From Hofstenia miamia (taxonomy: Eukaryota; Xenacoelomorpha; Acoela), in NCBI GenBank assembly GCA_004352715.1, contig SCFE01000009.1:1794296-1858295 (forward strand): 64,000 nucleotides of DNA. Direction: 5' to 3'. The notes below the pieces were generated by a model. The model saw only the letters and a list, made by a program, of their open reading frames with translations, had not been told where the DNA came from and did not search any database. Below, in pieces: positions 60,555-64,000 of the stretch. The stretch's first letter is position 1, and each line of letters opens with the position of its first letter. The position numbers were made by a program, and so were the translations under genes.

Positions 60555-60702
60555 CTAAATGCGTCATTTCATAAATTTGTTTAACATATGACTGCAAGCT
60601 AGTCGCAATAAAGCAATTGGAAACAAAATTTCTCAAGGAGGGCACGTGCACCCGTGAGCCAAAGGCATGATGATACTGTATAATTTCGTTTATTTTCAGT
60701 AC
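60555..60702 (-). CDS. DOCK: DOCK-family Rac GEF, block C part 1: probable degenerate SH3
   Basis: Minus-strand exon after acceptor gttttcag, reading VLKINEIIQYHHAFGSRVHV then PSLRNFVSNCFIATSLQSYV. DOCK1's SH3 has [20 protein letters not shown] then [20 protein letters not shown]. Spacing, the L.I..I start, the (S/T)LR turn and the final SY(V/I) agree. The GWYRG signature is absent (GSRVHV instead), so ligand binding may be lost. The donor could be 60585 (phase 0) or 60554 (one trailing base). Neither fits the next exon (one leading base), so a short exon is missing. The start methionine and first SH3 strand were not found upstream. Confidence 0.5.
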
Positions 60703-63700
60703 CTGAAAACGTAGGGTTAAAAATATATTATCACTAGAGAAAAACATTACTTTAAATATTTGCAAAACGTTAATCCAAGATTAGGACAAAGTATTCTAGA
60801 TTAGAGATTCTACAAAATTTGAGAAGTTAATAAAAATCCACCTCGAAAGTTATTGCACATGAAGAAAAAACAAATTATATATTCTGGGAAATTGTTCTGT
60901 GTACTGTGAAATCTTATGTAGTGCACATTTCCCGCGAAAACATACTTAATCGTGACTCCAAATACCCACAAGATAAATGGATTCCGAAAATTAATTGAAC
61001 TAGAATATTTCAAAGTGTACTAAAACAGACATGGATTAACAACAGTTCAACTTAACTTAAATTTTAATCAATGTCTTTCTTTCACTGTTAGAGACAGAAA
61101 AAACCATTATATACATCATCAGTGGCAGTCAATTGAACAGCATAATTCGCTTACACATGAATGCAGTGTAATAAGACGATAATAAAACTGACAAATAATT
61201 ACTGGCACACATATAAATGAGTCAGTGAAAATCGTGCACTTATTATCAACAAAGATAGGAAAAACAAACAAAGTCTACACAACGCAGATAAACTAGAAAC
61301 TGAATGCTATCTTAGAGAAAACAGTGATATAATGTACTATGATGTGAAACGCTTATTAGATTTCAGCATTTTTATAAGAAAGAACTATGAAAATATGCAT
61401 ATGAAACTATATGCAACCATATAACATCAATTATGAACTATAATTGAAATATAGCAGTCAATGTCATAAAATACCCTACACTTTATATCTATTGCATAGC
61501 CTCGACATGATCTCAAAATTTAAATGAATGCCTTATTTTGAATGGATTTTAAATCAATTTAAAATAAATATGAATGCTGGTCATACATTTGAACCTTCAA
61601 TTTTGTGCATGGTATGGCTCAAAAACAGCGCAATCACATGAAACATTTACCAATTAACTAAAAGCATGAAATAAAATTTGAGATTCAATGTGCATGTGCA
61701 AAATATTTACTAGATTTTTTAAAGGTTCTCAAATTGACAGCAGTCATTTTTATACTAGCTAAAATCTAGAGTTCTGACTAATAACAATCGAATCATATCC
61801 AATTTTGTGACAGATAAAATCTTCATTTGAGTTAAGATCTGCTTAAAACGGTCATTCTTATTTTACAAAAAATTTTACTTCATGAACCAAGGCATCCATG
61901 AAAAGAAGAATGAGGCAAATTCAAAAATTTAAAATATTAATGGGATGAATGGACATTTTATCGTTTGAACAGTTAACACATTGTCCGCTGTGGGGCATAT
62001 GTCTAATGCTAGGATTCACTGATCTAGAGTACATAGGATTAGAACGTGTATTCCAATAAAACCACTTGTTGGTTTAAAGTGCGATAGTAGACGATGCTGT
62101 GATGCTAAGTATTCAAATTATAGCGTTACAATGCTTATTTGAAAACACTGTCTGAGTTACTAAAAATGGATATAATAATATAAATTAGAGAATATGCATT
62201 AGACCAATTCTATTACATTTTGTCAGCCCAGAGGAAGCTAGTTTGTATATCGTAATGGCTTGTGATCTATTACATAGATTACAAACACTCTTAGAATGAA
62301 ATTGCACAGTATATAATCAGGAAAAGCTACGCATAAATCCATCAAAATATTCTATTGGAAAAATTGGTACAATCGTGTGAGAATTATCTTTGATGTCTTT
62401 TTTCTTTGCAGAGCCCTTCTCCCACCTCATACTCTTCCATCTGCTCCTATTCCATCTTGTGACTGTCCTCGTTGCCGTAAAACTTGACTTCTGTTTTTAT
62501 ATTTTTGCAGTGTAGCCTTCAGCGGCTTATAAAGTCCTTCATTATTTTTATTATTATTATTATTAGAAGTGTAACTACAAATCATATTTGCAGATATCAA
62601 ATATTTGTGAATTTAACGAAACTGAGTAAAATTTGATCGTACAAACCATTTAGCTCATTTAGTTATAATACTTATAATATTAATGTGGATGATTTCTGAC
62701 AATTCCTGTGTTATAGCGTCTTTCACCAGCCTAGTATGGTGGGGCTAAAAATAGTAATAAGACTAAGCACATAAATACAACATAAAAAAAACAAAATAAA
62801 ATGCACAAAGGTCGTAAGAGAAGGTATTGCAACAACATTTTTATTGTATTTACTAATCCTTGTATTTGTGTTAGTGGCAGAAATTTTGCTGCATTCATAT
62901 TAAATATTAAATTTTAAATTCCAAAACTATGCAAACGAATATTGGATTTAGCATTACAAGGTTACTTTAAATGCTCTAATGTAATCCATGAAGTTTTGAA
63001 GTTAATTCTGAGTGGTGGCAGCAACAACTGTTGTTCATACGCAAATACTTCGCATAAACTGAATTATCTAGGATTATCTTTAAAGGTCGTTTTTAGGCTA
63101 GAACTACAAAGGAGCCAAAATTGACATTAAATATTTTACAAAGCTACACAAATTCACCTCCAAAATATATTGATGTCCAATGTGAACATATTTGTCAAAA
63201 TGACCTAAGTTTTGTTTTTGTCTTATTTGGTTATAATAAGAAAATGTGCCCACATATGTTTCGCTATCTAAAGACGAAATCTTAAATGTAAATTATTTTA
63301 AAATTACTGATTAAGAGAGTAGTTAGAAAAATCGATCATTCTGTAATGAACATTATAGTTCCAACCCTAATTAAAACACCATAATACAAACTACAAATTT
63401 CATTTTATATCTACATGTATATTTCACATTTGCACAGAGGAATTACTCAAATGCTTAGATAATACGCTTTCCTGTCATTCTTTCAATTTTGTATTGGAAC
63501 GACAATCACTTAATTAAGAAGAACTTGTTTTGCCAAACCTTCTTCCTTAAATATGTTCTGCTACGTTTCGAAGTTATTAGTGAATTTGTTTAACCATTCG
63601 TTACAATTTTATAGTCAACAATAAGAACACAATGCGGCAATATTGTAGCTTAAGAAAAAATGGACAATGAAATCAAATTTACAGTTGTAACAAAAGACTT

Positions 63701-63956
63701 GGAAAGAATATCATACATTCGTCGACTAAAGCTCATTATTTAAAAACATTAAATGCATTAAAAGAGTTTGCTTAACAATTGACTGAAACAGATAAAGGTC
63801 GATGTGTAGAATTTACAGAGACCGCCTCAAAATAGAAACGCATGTTCAATACTTTATTTGAATACAATTTGCGGCTGCAGAGAAGAAGAGCGTACAGTGA
63901 CGAAATATCATCACTATCAGAGGTTTTAGTCGTCACCGCAGTTAAGTACAAAAAAG

Positions 63957-63959
<3 letters not shown>
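60703..63959. other. AT-rich region upstream of the DOCK N-terminal exon
   Basis: This should contain the DOCK first exon and promoter if block C is intact, but I found no convincing ATG-containing SH3 exon. A small (TTA)n-tailed segment lies at 62398-62580. A strong minus-strand acceptor-like site (ttcttctctgcag, about 63893-63881) is followed by an ATG, but its short reading does not resemble DOCK. Nothing else could be supported. Confidence 0.4.
62398..62580 (+). repeat. possible LINE 3' fragment with TTA tail
   Basis: A locally C-rich stretch on the + strand encodes the ending PSCDCPRCRKT then a stop. It is followed about 70 bp later by a run of TTATTA repeats (62550-62567), like the tail of the LINE at 17342. 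Too short to classify. Confidence 0.3.
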
Positions 63960-63991
<32 letters not shown>

Positions 63992-64000
63992 NNNNNNNNN
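63960..64000. repeat. (TA)n tract entering an assembly gap
   Basis: TA dinucleotides (63960-63991) run into Ns from 63992 to the window end, the third multi-N gap here that starts beside a TA tract or TA-linked satellite. Confidence 0.95.

Noticed and set aside
63820-63895. Strong acceptor followed by an ATG on the minus strand, considered as the DOCK first exon
   Set aside because: The reading MRFYFEAVS does not match an SH3 start, and no in-phase donor links it to the exon at 60702.
1-64000. CRISPR arrays, bacterial operons, tRNA or rRNA genes
   Set aside because: No regularly spaced identical repeats with unique spacers, no operon-like ORF runs and no cloverleaf candidates were recognised; the spliced genes show this is a eukaryotic genome.

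Overview
This window is AT-rich DNA from an invertebrate animal. It has spliced genes with GT-AG introns from 43 bp to several kb, and many decayed transposons of metazoan type (Tc1/mariner, hAT, a Jockey-like LINE). It has no operons, Shine-Dalgarno sites or long bacterial ORFs. Almost all 3' splice sites end in TAG. I cannot name the species.

The main gene encodes a DOCK-family Rac guanine-nucleotide exchange factor (DOCK1/CED-5 type). I rebuilt it exon by exon from splice sites, reading phase and similarity to DOCK proteins. It lies in three blocks. Block A (221-15008, + strand) has 18 exons covering the end of the helical mid-region, the whole catalytic DHR-2 domain and a short proline-rich C-terminus. 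Block B (33732-45329, + strand) has 7 exons covering the DHR-1 (C2) domain and the start of the helical region. Block C (60702-48005, - strand) has the N-terminal part: a probable degenerate SH3 followed by the conserved N-terminal region. The blocks do not overlap in protein content. Along the protein the order is C, B, A, but as assembled one intact transcript cannot be made. The last C exon and the first B exon fit each other in phase and in protein content although they lie on opposite strands. Turning A and B around, each in place, would put the whole gene on the minus strand in the right order.

The A/B and B/C boundaries carry inverted copies of the same Tc1-containing sequence (30816-32576 and 46537-47932), four single-N joins and a 1000-N gap. 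Misoriented contigs joined through repeats is therefore the likeliest cause. A real inversion between inverted Tc1 copies is the biological alternative.

Layout: 221-15008 DOCK block A with a copia-like relic and an hAT MITE in its introns; 15.3-21 kb a second hAT MITE, a short RT relic, a GC-rich short repeat and a nearly full-length Jockey-like LINE; 21-28.5 kb no genes seen; 28496-28647 the first coding exon of an ammonium transporter with no continuation; 30.8-33.4 kb Tc1 copies and fragments; 33.7-45.3 kb DOCK block B with mariner, hAT and other transposon-derived relics; a 1-kb gap; 46.5-47.9 kb Tc1 copy; 48.0-60.7 kb DOCK block C; 60.7-64 kb no confident gene. No tRNA, rRNA or CRISPR array was recognised.
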